A stretch of DNA of 64,000 bases from Croceimicrobium sp965656185 (GCA_965656185.1 CBFHJH010000008.1:1-64000); one strand, 5' to 3'. Positions 42,639 to 52,500 are shown, counted from the stretch's first letter. Notes: generated from the sequence alone by a model not told the origin. Numbers and translations are program-made.

Positions 42639-44126
42639 ATGAGGAACGCATTTTTTATTGGCTTTTGGTTGGCCTTCCATTTTCTTTTCTGGAAACAGGG
42701 CTTAGGCATCAATGCGGTAGTATTCGGATTGGGATTACAGCTTTACGCTAAATTCGACCAGGGCTGGAAGATTCACCTTGCGCAGGAGTGGGTTTATGTA
42801 TTCGCTTTCCTGACCTCAAGCTTCGGATTGCTCTATTTTCAAAGTGGGATAGCCCAGTTCAGTTTTGTAGTAGTCAATCTCGCTTACTTCAGTTTCCACT
42901 ATTCCAGTCGGTTCAGTCCTTTCGAGCATTTCATCAATGCTTTGCTGCGACCTTTTAACATAAGGAAACCGCTCTTAGCTGAACCGATCTTTGGGGTAAA
43001 TCGTTCCAAAAAACAGCTCTTTAATTACCTCAGTCTGAGTATCATTCCCCTTTTGCTGATCATCATATTTGGCGCATTATTTAGGGCCGGTAATCCGGTG
43101 TTCAAGGAATGGAGCCAAAAGGTTTTGGATGAAATAGCCTCCTATTTACCCAATTACGACCTCAGTTGGTTTGCCTTTATGTTCTTGGGATTGCTGATCC
43201 TGCGGATTGTATTTATTAAAGGCAAGGACTTCTATCTGCTTTTGCCCGAAGGCAATTATGTGGTGCGGAAGTTTTCTAAATATAAGCGCATCTTCAAGGT
43301 CTTGGGTCTTAAGCGGGAGTATCAAATGGCGCTGATGGTCTTCTTTTCGCTCAATCTGCTCTTGTTAGTGGTCAATTTGATTGATATAAGGTGGTTTTGG
43401 TTTGGCTTTGAGATGCCGCAAGGCTTTAGCCTCAAGGAGTTTTTACACGAAGGAGTTTGGGCTTTAATTATGAGTTTGGTTTTGGCTACGGCGGTGAGTC
43501 TTTACTTTTTTAGAGGAAACCTCAATTTTTACCCTCGCAATAAGTTCTTGCAGGCTTTGGCTCAGCTCTGGGTGGTGCAGAATATGATCTTAGCCATATC
43601 GGTGTTTTTACGTTCCTGGTATTATATCGACTTCCATGGCTTGGCTAGCGGCCGCATTTTGGTCATTGCGCTACTTAGTCTGGTGTTTTTCGCGCTAGTA
43701 CTGCTATTCGTGAAGATACGCACGGCGCGTAATGCTTCTTTTTTAGTACGATGGACCAGTGTTTACCTGGGCTTTTTGCTGGGTCTATGCAGTTTAGTGA
43801 ACTGGGATAGCATGATCTTGAAATTCAATTTAGATCACGGCCGATTAAATGAGATCGACGTAGATAATTACCTCTATTTGCACCCGCGAGTTTATCCCGA
43901 GATCCTGAAACGTTTGCCCCGCATCGAGGAGCAGATCGAAGCACATAATGAGAATGCCAAGGTGTGGATTAGTGTAGAAAGCATCGAGGAGTTCCAAGAA
44001 CGGCTGCAAAAGCGGATCGATCGTTTTATTGCCGCCGAAGAGGAGCAGAAATGGCCGGCCTGGAATTATGCCGAGGCCCAGGCTTTCGCTCAGTTAAAGG
44101 GCTTGAAGCAGGGGCAAGATAATTGA
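42639..44126 (+). CDS. Multipass membrane protein (DUF4173-like)
   Basis: 495 residues with about ten to twelve hydrophobic segments over residues 5-390 (AFFIGFWLAFHFLFW, IIPLLLIIIFGALF, MALMVFFSLNLLLLVVNLI, ILVIALLSLVFFALVLLFV) and a soluble charged tail (about 400-495). FFRGNLNFYPRNKFL and YYIDFHGLASGRIL resemble the DUF4153/DUF4173 membrane family. Function unknown. No neighbour gives a clear hint; it lies 53 bp after the redoxin gene. Confidence 0.6.
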   Translation: MRNAFFIGFWLAFHFLFWKQGLGINAVVFGLGLQLYAKFDQGWKIHLAQEWVYVFAFLTSSFGLLYFQSGIAQFSFVVVNLAYFSFHYSSRFSPFEHFINALLRPFNIRKPLLAEPIFGVNRSKKQLFNYLSLSIIPLLLIIIFGALFRAGNPVFKEWSQKVLDEIASYLPNYDLSWFAFMFLGLLILRIVFIKGKDFYLLLPEGNYVVRKFSKYKRIFKVLGLKREYQMALMVFFSLNLLLLVVNLIDIRWFWFGFEMPQGFSLKEFLHEGVWALIMSLVLATAVSLYFFRGNLNFYPRNKFLQALAQLWVVQNMILAISVFLRSWYYIDFHGLASGRILVIALLSLVFFALVLLFVKIRTARNASFLVRWTSVYLGFLLGLCSLVNWDSMILKFNLDHGRLNEIDVDNYLYLHPRVYPEILKRLPRIEEQIEAHNENAKVWISVESIEEFQERLQKRIDRFIAAEEEQKWPAWNYAEAQAFAQLKGLKQGQDN

Positions 44127-44157
44127 TTTGCTCGCGGAGCATGTCTATTATCCTTCG

Positions 44158-44165
44158 TACTTTTG
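44158..44165 (+). promoter_or_regulatory. Bacteroidota -7 promoter motif TACTTTTG
   Basis: An exact TAnnTTTG match 18 bp upstream of the purQ ATG. A TTTG at 44127 lies 27 bases upstream, farther than the usual 19. Confidence 0.5.
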
Positions 44166-44183
44166 CCACTCAAATTCGAAGCA

Positions 44184-44879
44184 ATGAAAATTGGCGTTGT
44201 AGTTTTTCCGGGTAGCAACTGTGATCAGGATATGATCTATATCCTGCGGTCTATGGACCATGAAGTTATAGAACTGTGGCATAAGGACACCGATCTGCAG
44301 AATGTAGAAATGGTGGTGCTTCCGGGAGGCTTCTCCTATGGTGATTATTTACGCTCTGGTGCGATCGCTCGTTTTTCTCCCATTATGGAAAAGGTGATCG
44401 AATTTGCTCACAAAGGAGGTTTTGTCCTAGGGGTTTGTAATGGTTTTCAAGTTCTTTGTGAAAGTGGTCTTTTACCGGGTACCCTACAGCATAACCTATC
44501 GCACACCTTTATTTGTAAGAACGTATACTTAAAGCCGAGTTCGAAGTCGGCGGCAATTAGTGCCGATCTAGATACGAACCAGGCCTATAAAATTCCGGTA
44601 GCTCACGGCGAAGGCAATTATTACGCCGATGCGGAGACCTTAGCCGAGCTTAAGGCCAATGATCAAATCATATTCCGTTACTGCGACGCCCAGGCTGAGG
44701 TTACTGAGGCAGCCAATTTTAACGGTGCAATAGATAATATTGCTGGAGTATGCAATGCCGGGAAAAACGTATTTGGCATGATGCCCCATCCCGAGCGAGC
44801 GGCCGACCCAAATTTGGGGAACACCGATGGCGCAGAGCTCTTTAAAAGTCTATTCAATAATCTGGCCGTTAAGGCTTAG
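44184..44879 (+). CDS. purQ: Phosphoribosylformylglycinamidine synthase, glutaminase subunit
   Basis: 231 residues of the class I glutamine amidotransferase family: KIGVVVFPGSNCDQDM at the N-terminus, VVLPGGFSYGDYLRSGAIA, nucleophile Cys in GVCNGFQVLCE, VAHGEGNYY, and MMPHPERAADP with the His-Glu of the triad. It releases ammonia from glutamine for PurL in step four of purine synthesis. The single-domain size and lack of an adjacent purS or purL fit the separate-subunit type. The frame extends to a TTG at 44163 inside the promoter motif; ATG at 44184 is the start. Confidence 0.93.
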   Translation: MKIGVVVFPGSNCDQDMIYILRSMDHEVIELWHKDTDLQNVEMVVLPGGFSYGDYLRSGAIARFSPIMEKVIEFAHKGGFVLGVCNGFQVLCESGLLPGTLQHNLSHTFICKNVYLKPSSKSAAISADLDTNQAYKIPVAHGEGNYYADAETLAELKANDQIIFRYCDAQAEVTEAANFNGAIDNIAGVCNAGKNVFGMMPHPERAADPNLGNTDGAELFKSLFNNLAVKA

Positions 44880-44897
44880 CGATTATTCAGATATACT

Positions 44898-44928
44898 AAA
44901 AAGCCCCGAAATTCTTCGGGGCTTTTTT
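44898..44928. terminator. Bidirectional terminator between purQ and the sortilin-like gene
   Basis: Stem AAAAAGCCCCGAA / TTCGGGGCTTTTT with loop ATTC, serving two convergent genes. Confidence 0.85.
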
Positions 44929-44929
44929 A

Positions 44930-47632
44930 TTAACGTACTTGTAATTGCAAGCGATGTATTTCCTCTCCTTTACGCAGACTGGCGATATACACCCCAGCTT
45001 CGAGTTTGCCGGGTCTAAAGACCTTATCGGGGCTTTTGTGAGACCAACGGTCTACAAAGCGTAACTTCCCTTTCATATCGAAGAGCTGCAGCTCCCAAAT
45101 TCCTTCTTGATCGAAGTCGATTTGAAAGTGATCAACTAGCGGGTTTGGATAAACATTAATAGAGTTCTCTTCCGCCGCAAGGCGATCCTCCTCTAAACCA
45201 ATTCCACCGGCAAACTGAGCGGTATAAACACCGCGTCCGTGGGTAATGGCCATAATGGTGTAATCGCTTTTACGCAATTGCAACATATCTACTCTTACAT
45301 TAGCTAAACCGTTATTAGCGGGTACCCAGTTGGGACTAGGATCGGAAAAGTTTCGGGTTTCCCACACGCCAAGTTCGGTAGCCAGGATAACGTTATCGTA
45401 ATCGCGTGGATTAAAGAGGGCCCAACGCACCGGCATATCCGGTAAGTCTCCTTCTTTGTTTTCCCAAGTTTGGCCGCCGTCGTTGGTGTAGAAAACCGAT
45501 GACACGCCATAATTGGCGAAAGTAGCGATCAGTTCATCTTCGGTGCGACCTACTTCCACACAACTGAGGTAAGCCACGGGGAAGTTAGCTCCGGTTATAT
45601 CGGTGATTACTTCACTGCCGTCGATATCGGCACTATCGATACGTACTAATACGCCGCTACCGCTCCCTACATAAAGGGTAGCTTCGGCATCGATAAATGG
45701 CGATACCTTTAGGTGGCTGGCTTGGCTACGCATGCCAGGTACATTAATGGTTTCTTCGTCTACATTTCCACTTACATTGGCATAGCGGTAAATATCGCTC
45801 GCACTTTTACAAGCATATAAAATATCGAGATTTGCGTCAAAATCGGCTGGGTTGATAAATCGGCCGTCACTATTATTAATGAATCGGCCGCCGAAAGAAT
45901 TCCCATTGTTATAGGAACGCCAGTAGGCGTTGTAAACATAGCTGGTGATCCAGAAATTAGGATTGAATTCATTTATAAAACAATAGGCTCCGTCACCACC
46001 CGTGGCCCTCTGGGTAGGCCCCATCCCCGGTGAATAGAACTTTTCGGTACCATTATCTTGCGAACCGGCTACCATATCGTCTCCTCCTGCGGTTGGGCCA
46101 ATATCACCGGCATAGTATTGGGTGGTATTATAAGCCGCGTTGTGCACCGCAAAGCTGGGGAAAGCACTATTGAAGTTGCTAGAGTAGGCAATGCCGCCGT
46201 CGCTTCCGCTGATAATCTCACTGGAAGAACCCGGTTTAAAAATAAACTGGTGTTGGTCGGCGTGAACATAGGGATAGCCAAAGCCACCGTACCAATGGCT
46301 CAATTGCTCCCAAGTATTAGCGGTATCGGTACTTCTAAATAAGTTGATTCCGCCCACTACCACGGTATAGGGATCATTAGGGTCTACCTGAGCGATAAGG
46401 TCGTACCAGGCTTGTCCGCGGGAGAAATCATTAGCCGGAATCCCGGGGTCATCATCATTAGGCTCTGGCATCGCTTGCCAGGTGTTGCCACGGTCTACGG
46501 TTCTAATGACCCGTTCTACTCTTCCGCGATGCTCAACCAAGGCGTAAAGCACATTAGGGTCGGAAGGTGCGCAAGCTATTTCTACTCTCGAGCCATCAAT
46601 ATTTCGGTTGCGTACGAAGTTGATGCCATCGTCGCTATAAAGAATGTCGCCCCCTCCTTTTGGTTGAGCGCTGCTGGCACCAATTGGCCGGGTAGTGCCA
46701 AGCCAAATACGATTGTCAGCGGCAATTTCGATATCTGAAATAGCGTAATTAAAATCTTGATTAGGAATTATGGAGTCAATAACTTGAGAAAAGCTCTGAC
46801 CGCCATCGGTCGATCTAAACAGACCTTCATCGTTGCCAGCGGAGGGAGTGAAGCCCCAATAATTGGCATCTTTTACCGCCACATAGAGCACCCCTTGGCC
46901 GTTTTCATCGCGCACGGCGATATCACGCACATGATCGAAATTGGCGCTGGCACTTAATTGGGTCCAGGTTAAACCGGCGTCGGTCGATTTAAAGACGCCC
47001 TGGCCACGACTCCCAGATGAACCATAACCTTCTCCGGTTCCTACATAAAATGTTTGCGGATCGGTAGGGTCATGGGTAATGCAACTTACCCCGAGGGTAG
47101 TCCAAAAGTCATCTACCGGTACCCAAGGGTTGTTGGCATCGGTAATGTCGGTATTATACCATAGTCCGCCACTTACCGCACCGGCCCATACCTTTTTAAG
47201 GCTGCTATCATTAGGGTCGTACATAATGGCTCGGGTACGCCCCCCTACATCGTAAGGACCACGTTCTTCCCAAACTAGATCGGGTAAATTAGAATCCAAG
47301 ATCCCCGCATTCTTTTGGCGGTAAACATTCTTTGCCGCTTCGATCCGGCTTTTTGCTTGCACCAATCTTTCAGGGGTAGGATAACCCAGAGCGGGATCCA
47401 TGGTCATAATGAAATTTTGCTCCCAAGCCAGATCTGGACGATCGGCTTTTGGCATCTTTTCCCATTGCTTCAAGTCCACTTTGCGACCTTGGTTCATGGG
47501 GTGATTGGATACAAAATCATTGTATTCTTGTCGTTTGTCTTTTGGTTCTTCGTCGATCACATTCCATCCGAACCACATTGAGGCTGCACCAATAGCAATG
47601 AGCACAACCCGTCCAATAGCTTTAATTTCCAT
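44930..47632 (-). CDS. Sortilin/BNR-repeat protein with T9SS sorting domain
   Basis: 900 residues. A hydrophobic N-terminal segment (VVLIAIGAASMWFGW) is followed by a beta-propeller with Asp-boxes such as STDAGLTWTQL, STDGGQSFSQV and NDGGQTWENK, GTGEGYGSSGSRGQGVF, and SGSDGGIAYS. This is the VPS10/sortilin-like or BNR fold. The last ~75 residues (INVYPNPLVDHFQID) are a T9SS domain. It is likely secreted or surface-bound; the ligand or substrate is unknown, as BNR propellers include sialidases and many non-enzymes. The first hydrophobic segment lacks an obvious cleavage site. Confidence 0.82.
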   Translation of the reverse strand: MEIKAIGRVVLIAIGAASMWFGWNVIDEEPKDKRQEYNDFVSNHPMNQGRKVDLKQWEKMPKADRPDLAWEQNFIMTMDPALGYPTPERLVQAKSRIEAAKNVYRQKNAGILDSNLPDLVWEERGPYDVGGRTRAIMYDPNDSSLKKVWAGAVSGGLWYNTDITDANNPWVPVDDFWTTLGVSCITHDPTDPQTFYVGTGEGYGSSGSRGQGVFKSTDAGLTWTQLSASANFDHVRDIAVRDENGQGVLYVAVKDANYWGFTPSAGNDEGLFRSTDGGQSFSQVIDSIIPNQDFNYAISDIEIAADNRIWLGTTRPIGASSAQPKGGGDILYSDDGINFVRNRNIDGSRVEIACAPSDPNVLYALVEHRGRVERVIRTVDRGNTWQAMPEPNDDDPGIPANDFSRGQAWYDLIAQVDPNDPYTVVVGGINLFRSTDTANTWEQLSHWYGGFGYPYVHADQHQFIFKPGSSSEIISGSDGGIAYSSNFNSAFPSFAVHNAAYNTTQYYAGDIGPTAGGDDMVAGSQDNGTEKFYSPGMGPTQRATGGDGAYCFINEFNPNFWITSYVYNAYWRSYNNGNSFGGRFINNSDGRFINPADFDANLDILYACKSASDIYRYANVSGNVDEETINVPGMRSQASHLKVSPFIDAEATLYVGSGSGVLVRIDSADIDGSEVITDITGANFPVAYLSCVEVGRTEDELIATFANYGVSSVFYTNDGGQTWENKEGDLPDMPVRWALFNPRDYDNVILATELGVWETRNFSDPSPNWVPANNGLANVRVDMLQLRKSDYTIMAITHGRGVYTAQFAGGIGLEEDRLAAEENSINVYPNPLVDHFQIDFDQEGIWELQLFDMKGKLRFVDRWSHKSPDKVFRPGKLEAGVYIASLRKGEEIHRLQLQVR

Positions 47633-47809
47633 AAAGGCAGAATTTTAGGGGAAGGCTAATATAAGGTACGAATTTTAATTTTAAGGTGATGATAGTATGC
47701 ATCGATAAGATTGACGAATGCTACCAATCTGACTAGCCGTGACTTAAGGGGGTAATTAATTTTAATGGCCTCGGCGGTGGCTAGAATATAATGAGTTGAT
47801 AGGCAGGAC

Positions 47810-49582
47810 TTAAGAGAACTCCATCAGTTTGCGTCGGTAAACCGAAAAGAGTTTGGATTTACTCACGAAGCCACGATAATTTCCATCTTCTACCACGGGT
47901 AGGTTCCAAGCTCCGGTTGACTGAAACTTCTTCATTACCGAGCTCATGTTTTCGTTGAGCTGAATTTTAGCCGGAGGAAGACTCATTAATTCAGAAACAA
48001 AGGTGTTTTCATAGCGTTCTTGGTCGAACATAATCCCGCGGAAGTCATCTAAAGTCAAGACCCCAACCAGTTTTTTCTCTTCGTCTACTACCGGAAAAAG
48101 GTTTCTTTTCGAACTACTCACTACCCGCACTAATTCTCCTAGATTCATTTCGGGTGAAACCCTTTTAAAGTCCTTCTCGATCACCTTTTCCAGTTTAAGC
48201 AGGGTGAGTACCGCTTGGTCTTTGTTGTGGGTAATAAGATCTCCTCGTTTGGCCAATTGCATATTGTAGATGGAATAGGGCATGAGGTTTTTCGTAACCA
48301 GATAGGAAATGGCCGAAACCAGCATCAAGGGTAAAAATAGATTGTAGCCCGTGGTGATCTCTGCGATCATAAATATTGCGGTAAGGGGAGCGTGCAGCAC
48401 CCCAGCCATTAGGCCCGCCATACCTACCAGGGCGAAATTGGTGGTGTTGATATTCACGATGCCAAAGGTGCTTAAGCTGTAGGCGAAGGCAAAGCCCAGG
48501 GCCGAACCCACGAATAGAGATGGAGCAAAGATGCCTCCCACTCCTCCGGCACCCATGGTGAAGACTGCCGCTAAGATCTTGACGAATACCAAGCCCAGTA
48601 AAAGGCCGATCACAATGTAAGGCCCGTCGAACCAATCGAAGATGAGGCTTTGTTGCACAACTTCAAAGGCTTTTCCATTTAAGAGGGCGTTAATGGTTTC
48701 ATAGCCTTCACCGTACAGGGGCGGTACCAGCCAAATGATGAGACCTAAAGAAAAACCGCCCAAAAGCAATTTTTTCCAACGGGATTCGATCTTGGTAAAG
48801 AAATCGTCGAAGTAGAAATAGACCTGATTGAAATATACCGAAACCAAGGCGGTTAGCACTCCGAGTAGGGCATACCAGGGTAGGTGGCTTACTAAAAATG
48901 GATCGAGACTGGAAAAGTGAAAGAGGTGGTCATTGCCTTCGATAAAAATGGAGGTAACCGCACCGGACACCGAAGCCAATAGTAGGGGTACCAGAGAACC
49001 TAAGGTGAGGTCTAAACTAAAGACCTCGATGGTGAAAATGATGGCCGCGATGGGCGCGTTAAAAATAGAAGCAATGGCACTGGCGGTTGCGCAGCCGATC
49101 ATTAAAATGCGCTGTCTAAAATTTAGGTGCATCAACCGTCCCAGATTCGAACCGATGGCCGAACCCGTGCTTACGGTAGGTCCCTCCAGTCCAACCGAGC
49201 CGCCAAAACCAACCGTAAAGGCTGAAGTAATAACGGAAGCATACATCTTGTAAGGTCGTAAAAAGCCACTGCGTTTGGAGATCGAAAACAAAGTCGATGG
49301 AATGCCTTCGCCTACCGGACCGCGAATCCATTTCTTAATGAGCAAGGTTAGCCCGATCCCTATAACTGGAAAAGCGAAATAGTAAACATTGAAATATTGG
49401 TCTAGGTAATCGGATCGAACTAGATTCTGAATGAAATGAGTAGTGTTTTTTAACACCACCGCTACGATTCCCGAAATAAGGCCCACCACCACGCTCAGGA
49501 TAATCACAAAGCGGTCGGGCGAGATATTACGTGCTCGCCATACCAAAAACTTTCCTAAGAGGCTTTCCGGTTTCTTGGCCAT
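47810..49582 (-). CDS. ClC-family chloride channel/transporter with CBS domains
   Basis: 590 residues. The membrane part (about 25-430) has the anion-selectivity motifs GFGGSVGLEGP (gating Glu 133) and GAGGVGGIFAPSLFVG, and FNAPIAAIIFTIEVF. At the place of the proton glutamate of ClC-ec1 it has Val 187, as in animal ClC channels. Two CBS domains (about 455-585; FPVVDEEKKLVGVLTLDDFR, NLPVVEDGNYRGFVSKSKLF) probably bind nucleotides. It may be a channel rather than a 2Cl-/H+ exchanger; this is inference. The start overlaps the aspS stop as TAATG, so the two genes are coupled. Confidence 0.88.
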   Translation of the reverse strand: MAKKPESLLGKFLVWRARNISPDRFVIILSVVVGLISGIVAVVLKNTTHFIQNLVRSDYLDQYFNVYYFAFPVIGIGLTLLIKKWIRGPVGEGIPSTLFSISKRSGFLRPYKMYASVITSAFTVGFGGSVGLEGPTVSTGSAIGSNLGRLMHLNFRQRILMIGCATASAIASIFNAPIAAIIFTIEVFSLDLTLGSLVPLLLASVSGAVTSIFIEGNDHLFHFSSLDPFLVSHLPWYALLGVLTALVSVYFNQVYFYFDDFFTKIESRWKKLLLGGFSLGLIIWLVPPLYGEGYETINALLNGKAFEVVQQSLIFDWFDGPYIVIGLLLGLVFVKILAAVFTMGAGGVGGIFAPSLFVGSALGFAFAYSLSTFGIVNINTTNFALVGMAGLMAGVLHAPLTAIFMIAEITTGYNLFLPLMLVSAISYLVTKNLMPYSIYNMQLAKRGDLITHNKDQAVLTLLKLEKVIEKDFKRVSPEMNLGELVRVVSSSKRNLFPVVDEEKKLVGVLTLDDFRGIMFDQERYENTFVSELMSLPPAKIQLNENMSSVMKKFQSTGAWNLPVVEDGNYRGFVSKSKLFSVYRRKLMEFS

Positions 49583-51336
49583 TAGTCTGCTTCGGGACGT
49601 AGGTCTATGCCCAATTCCACTAATTGTTCTTGATCTACGCTCGCGGGGGAGTTGATCATCAGATCACGACCTGCATTATTCTTAGGGAAGGCAATAAAGT
49701 CGCGGATGGTTTCTGAGCCCCCCAAAAGTGCTACTAGTCGGTCGAATCCAAAGGCGATACCACCGTGTGGGGGAGCTCCGTATTCGAAAGCATCCATCAA
49801 GAAGCCAAACTGAGCCTTGGCCTCTTCGGCCGAGAAGCCGAGAACTTCGAACATCTTGCTTTGTAAAGCGCGATCGTGAATACGAATAGAACCACCGCCG
49901 ATCTCATTACCGTTAAGAACCATATCGTAGGCATTGGCGCGTACTTTTCCTGGATCGGTTGCTAAGAGAGGGATATCCTCTGGCTTTGGAGAAGTAAAGG
50001 GATGGTGCATGGCGTGGTAGCGGCCACTTTCCTCGTCCCACTCCAATAGTGGGAAATCTACCACCCAGAGCGGGGCGTATTCATCAGCCTTGCGAAGGCC
50101 CAGTTCTTCGGCCATATGCAAGCGTAATTCGCTCATCGCCTTACGGGTATTATTAGTCTCACCGGCCAGGATCAAGATGAGATCGCCGGGCTGGCTGCCA
50201 GCGGCTTTATGCCATTCGGCCTGTGCGTCTTGGTCGAAGAACTTGTCTACCGAAGACTTATAGCTGCCATCTTCATTGTATTTGGAATAGATCAAGCCCA
50301 TCATGCCAATTTGAGGTCGCTTTACCCAAGCGGTAAGGGCATCCAATTGCTTGCGGCTGTAGTCCGCACAAGCTGGGGCCGAAATAGCAAGCACCAACTC
50401 GGCGTCATCAAAAACCTTGAAACCTTGGTTTTGGACTAGGTCGTTGAGTTCGCAAAACTCCATTCCAAAGCGGATGTCGGGTTTGTCATTACCGTATTTA
50501 CGCATGGCTTCGGCGTAAGAAATACGGGGAACCTCTTCGATTTCTACTCCCTTGATTTCCTTGAGTAGGTGAAGCGCTAATCCTTCGAAGGTGTTTAAAA
50601 TATCTTCCTGCTCCACAAAGGCCATTTCGCAGTCGATCTGCGTAAACTCCGGCTGGCGGTCGGCTCTAAGGTCTTCATCGCGGAAGCAACGAACGATCTG
50701 GTAATATTTATCGTAACCCGAAACCATGAGCAATTGCTTAAAGGTTTGAGGCGATTGCGGTAGAGCGTAGAACTGACCTTGATTCATCCGAGAGGGCACT
50801 ACGAAGTCCCGTGCTCCTTCGGGAGTCGATTTGATCAAATACGGAGTTTCGATTTCGAGGAACTCTTGGTCATTTAGGTAGCTGCGAACCGCTTGGGCCA
50901 CCTTATGACGTAGCATAATATTCTTTTTTACCGGTTCCCGACGCAAGTCTAGGTAGCGATACTTCATTCGTAATTCCTCGCCACCGTCGGTGTCGGTTTC
51001 AATGGTAAAGGGTGGTGTTTTGGCGGCATTTAGTACCTCTAAGGCTTCTACCTTGATCTCAATATCACCGGTAGCCATATTAGGATTTTTGCTTTCGCGC
51101 TCCAATACCACGCCTTCAATGGCGATCACAAATTCACGGCCTAATTTACGTGCTTTATCCAGGAGGTCTTCATCCCAACCGTCGTTAAAGGCCAGCTGAC
51201 TGATCCCGTACCGATCGCGCAGATCGATGAAGGTCATGCCTCCTAAGTTGCGTACCCTTTGTACCCAACCGCTCAGTTTTACCTTTTCTCCTAGATTCTC
51301 AATTCTTAAAGCGCCGCAAGTATGTGAACGATACAT
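49582..51336 (-). CDS. aspS: Aspartyl-tRNA synthetase
   Basis: 584 residues, bacterial class II type. N-terminal OB-fold anticodon domain (LSGWVQRVRNLGGMTFIDLRDRYGISQ), class II motif 1 region (FLEIETPYLIKSTPEGARDFVVP), motif 2 (IVRCFRDEDLRADRQPEFTQID), the GAD insertion domain (about 290-410), and motif 3 (GGIAFGFDRLVALL). It charges tRNA-Asp; whether it also charges tRNA-Asn cannot be read here. A TAATTTTG -7 motif lies 19 bp upstream of the ATG. Confidence 0.95.
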   Translation of the reverse strand: MYRSHTCGALRIENLGEKVKLSGWVQRVRNLGGMTFIDLRDRYGISQLAFNDGWDEDLLDKARKLGREFVIAIEGVVLERESKNPNMATGDIEIKVEALEVLNAAKTPPFTIETDTDGGEELRMKYRYLDLRREPVKKNIMLRHKVAQAVRSYLNDQEFLEIETPYLIKSTPEGARDFVVPSRMNQGQFYALPQSPQTFKQLLMVSGYDKYYQIVRCFRDEDLRADRQPEFTQIDCEMAFVEQEDILNTFEGLALHLLKEIKGVEIEEVPRISYAEAMRKYGNDKPDIRFGMEFCELNDLVQNQGFKVFDDAELVLAISAPACADYSRKQLDALTAWVKRPQIGMMGLIYSKYNEDGSYKSSVDKFFDQDAQAEWHKAAGSQPGDLILILAGETNNTRKAMSELRLHMAEELGLRKADEYAPLWVVDFPLLEWDEESGRYHAMHHPFTSPKPEDIPLLATDPGKVRANAYDMVLNGNEIGGGSIRIHDRALQSKMFEVLGFSAEEAKAQFGFLMDAFEYGAPPHGGIAFGFDRLVALLGGSETIRDFIAFPKNNAGRDLMINSPASVDQEQLVELGIDLRPEAD

Positions 51337-51355
51337 TCGAATGTATTTTAGCCGG

Positions 51356-51363
51356 CAAAATTA
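51356..51363 (-). promoter_or_regulatory. Bacteroidota -7 promoter motif TAATTTTG
   Basis: An exact TAnnTTTG match on the minus strand, 19 bp upstream of the aspS ATG. Confidence 0.45.
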
Positions 51364-51426
51364 CAATAACCACTATGGCTTGTCTATTTTTACCCCTAGA
51401 AATTAGTCCTCTTTTTATTTAGCACC

Positions 51427-51867
51427 ATGATCAAAGCTTACGACGACGAATACTTTATGCGCCAGGCTCTTGAAGAAGCAAAAATTGCTTTGGAGGAGGA
51501 CGAGATTCCAGTAGGCGCTGTGGTGGTAAGTAATGATCGGATCATTGGTCGGGGGCACAATCAAACCGAGCGCTTAAATGACGTAACGGCGCATGCAGAG
51601 ATGCTGGCCATTACTGCAGCCGCCAATTATTTAGGCGGAAAGTACCTGCGCGACTGTACGCTCTACGTGAGTCTAGAACCCTGTAATATGTGTGCGGGGG
51701 CCCTTTTCTGGTCTCAAATTTCGAAGGTGGTATATGCCGCCAGCGACGAAAAGCGAGGTTTTTTAAAATCAGGCTCAAAACTACACCCTAAGACCCAACT
51801 AGTTGGGGGAATTTTACGTGAAGAAAGTAGTAGAATATTAAAAGAATTCTTCCGTTCTAAGCGTTAA
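51427..51867 (+). CDS. tadA: tRNA-specific adenosine deaminase
   Basis: 146 residues of the cytidine/deoxycytidylate deaminase fold: HAEML (zinc His 56, catalytic Glu 58) and PCNMCAGAL (zinc Cys 86 and 89), with EDEIPVGAVVV near the start. TadA converts A34 to inosine in tRNA-Arg(ACG). The C-terminal helix with FFRSKR fits TadA rather than guanine deaminase. Divergent from aspS. Confidence 0.9.
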   Translation: MIKAYDDEYFMRQALEEAKIALEEDEIPVGAVVVSNDRIIGRGHNQTERLNDVTAHAEMLAITAAANYLGGKYLRDCTLYVSLEPCNMCAGALFWSQISKVVYAASDEKRGFLKSGSKLHPKTQLVGGILREESSRILKEFFRSKR

Positions 51868-51932
51868 GCTAAATGCTTGAGAACCATTTGGATAATTTTT
51901 TGTATATTCTCCGACACTAATTTTTCCCGTTA

Positions 51933-52415
51933 ATGACAATAACAAATCTGCAAATACGCAAAACTTTACAGTATGCACCCATTGCACTCGTAACCCTGGT
52001 GCTTGCTGATCTTATTTTACTTTTCATTCCCGAGTTTTTGGGAGGTATTAAGGTGAATGGCTACGTTAGTGGCTTGATCCTTAGCTCTGTAGCCTTATTT
52101 TACGGCTATGTTGGTTATCCGATGTTCTCTTTCGACGCCAAGTCGGATCGAATAAAAATACGTTCGCATTTAGCCCTGAGTAGTTTAATTGGTAAGAAGT
52201 TGAACGTTCCCAAAATGAACATTACCAATTTAGAGATCGATAATTCTGGAGTACGCGATAAATTGATCGTGACCTTTGTGAATAATCAAGGAGTTGAGGT
52301 GCAAGAACGATTCTCCATTACTATTCTAAGCAAGCGGAAAAAGGTGATGCTACACAAAGCGGTGGAGGAATTTGCGCGCGAACGCAATCCACAGACTTTG
52401 CATTCCTTTATCTAA
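51933..52415 (+). CDS. Hypothetical membrane protein with two N-terminal helices
   Basis: Not recognised. 160 residues: helices at about 15-33 (APIALVTLVLADLILLFI) and 42-62 (VNGYVSGLILSSVALFYGYVG), then a soluble domain of ~90 residues (KSDRIKIRSHLALSSLIGKKLNVPKMNI, LIVTFVNNQGVEVQERFSI) resembling PH-like membrane proteins. The gene stands alone, with a terminator after it. Confidence 0.6.
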   Translation: MTITNLQIRKTLQYAPIALVTLVLADLILLFIPEFLGGIKVNGYVSGLILSSVALFYGYVGYPMFSFDAKSDRIKIRSHLALSSLIGKKLNVPKMNITNLEIDNSGVRDKLIVTFVNNQGVEVQERFSITILSKRKKVMLHKAVEEFARERNPQTLHSFI

Positions 52416-52434
52416 ACATAAATGATTCTTATTG

Positions 52435-52468
52435 AGCCGGGTTTCGTTCAGGAATCCGGCTTTTTTGT
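52435..52468 (+). terminator. Intrinsic terminator
   Basis: Imperfect stem AGCCGGGTTTC / GAATCCGGCT followed by six T. Confidence 0.7.
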
Positions 52469-52500
52469 TTGTAAATTTGTCTCACTAAAATAAAGAGATC

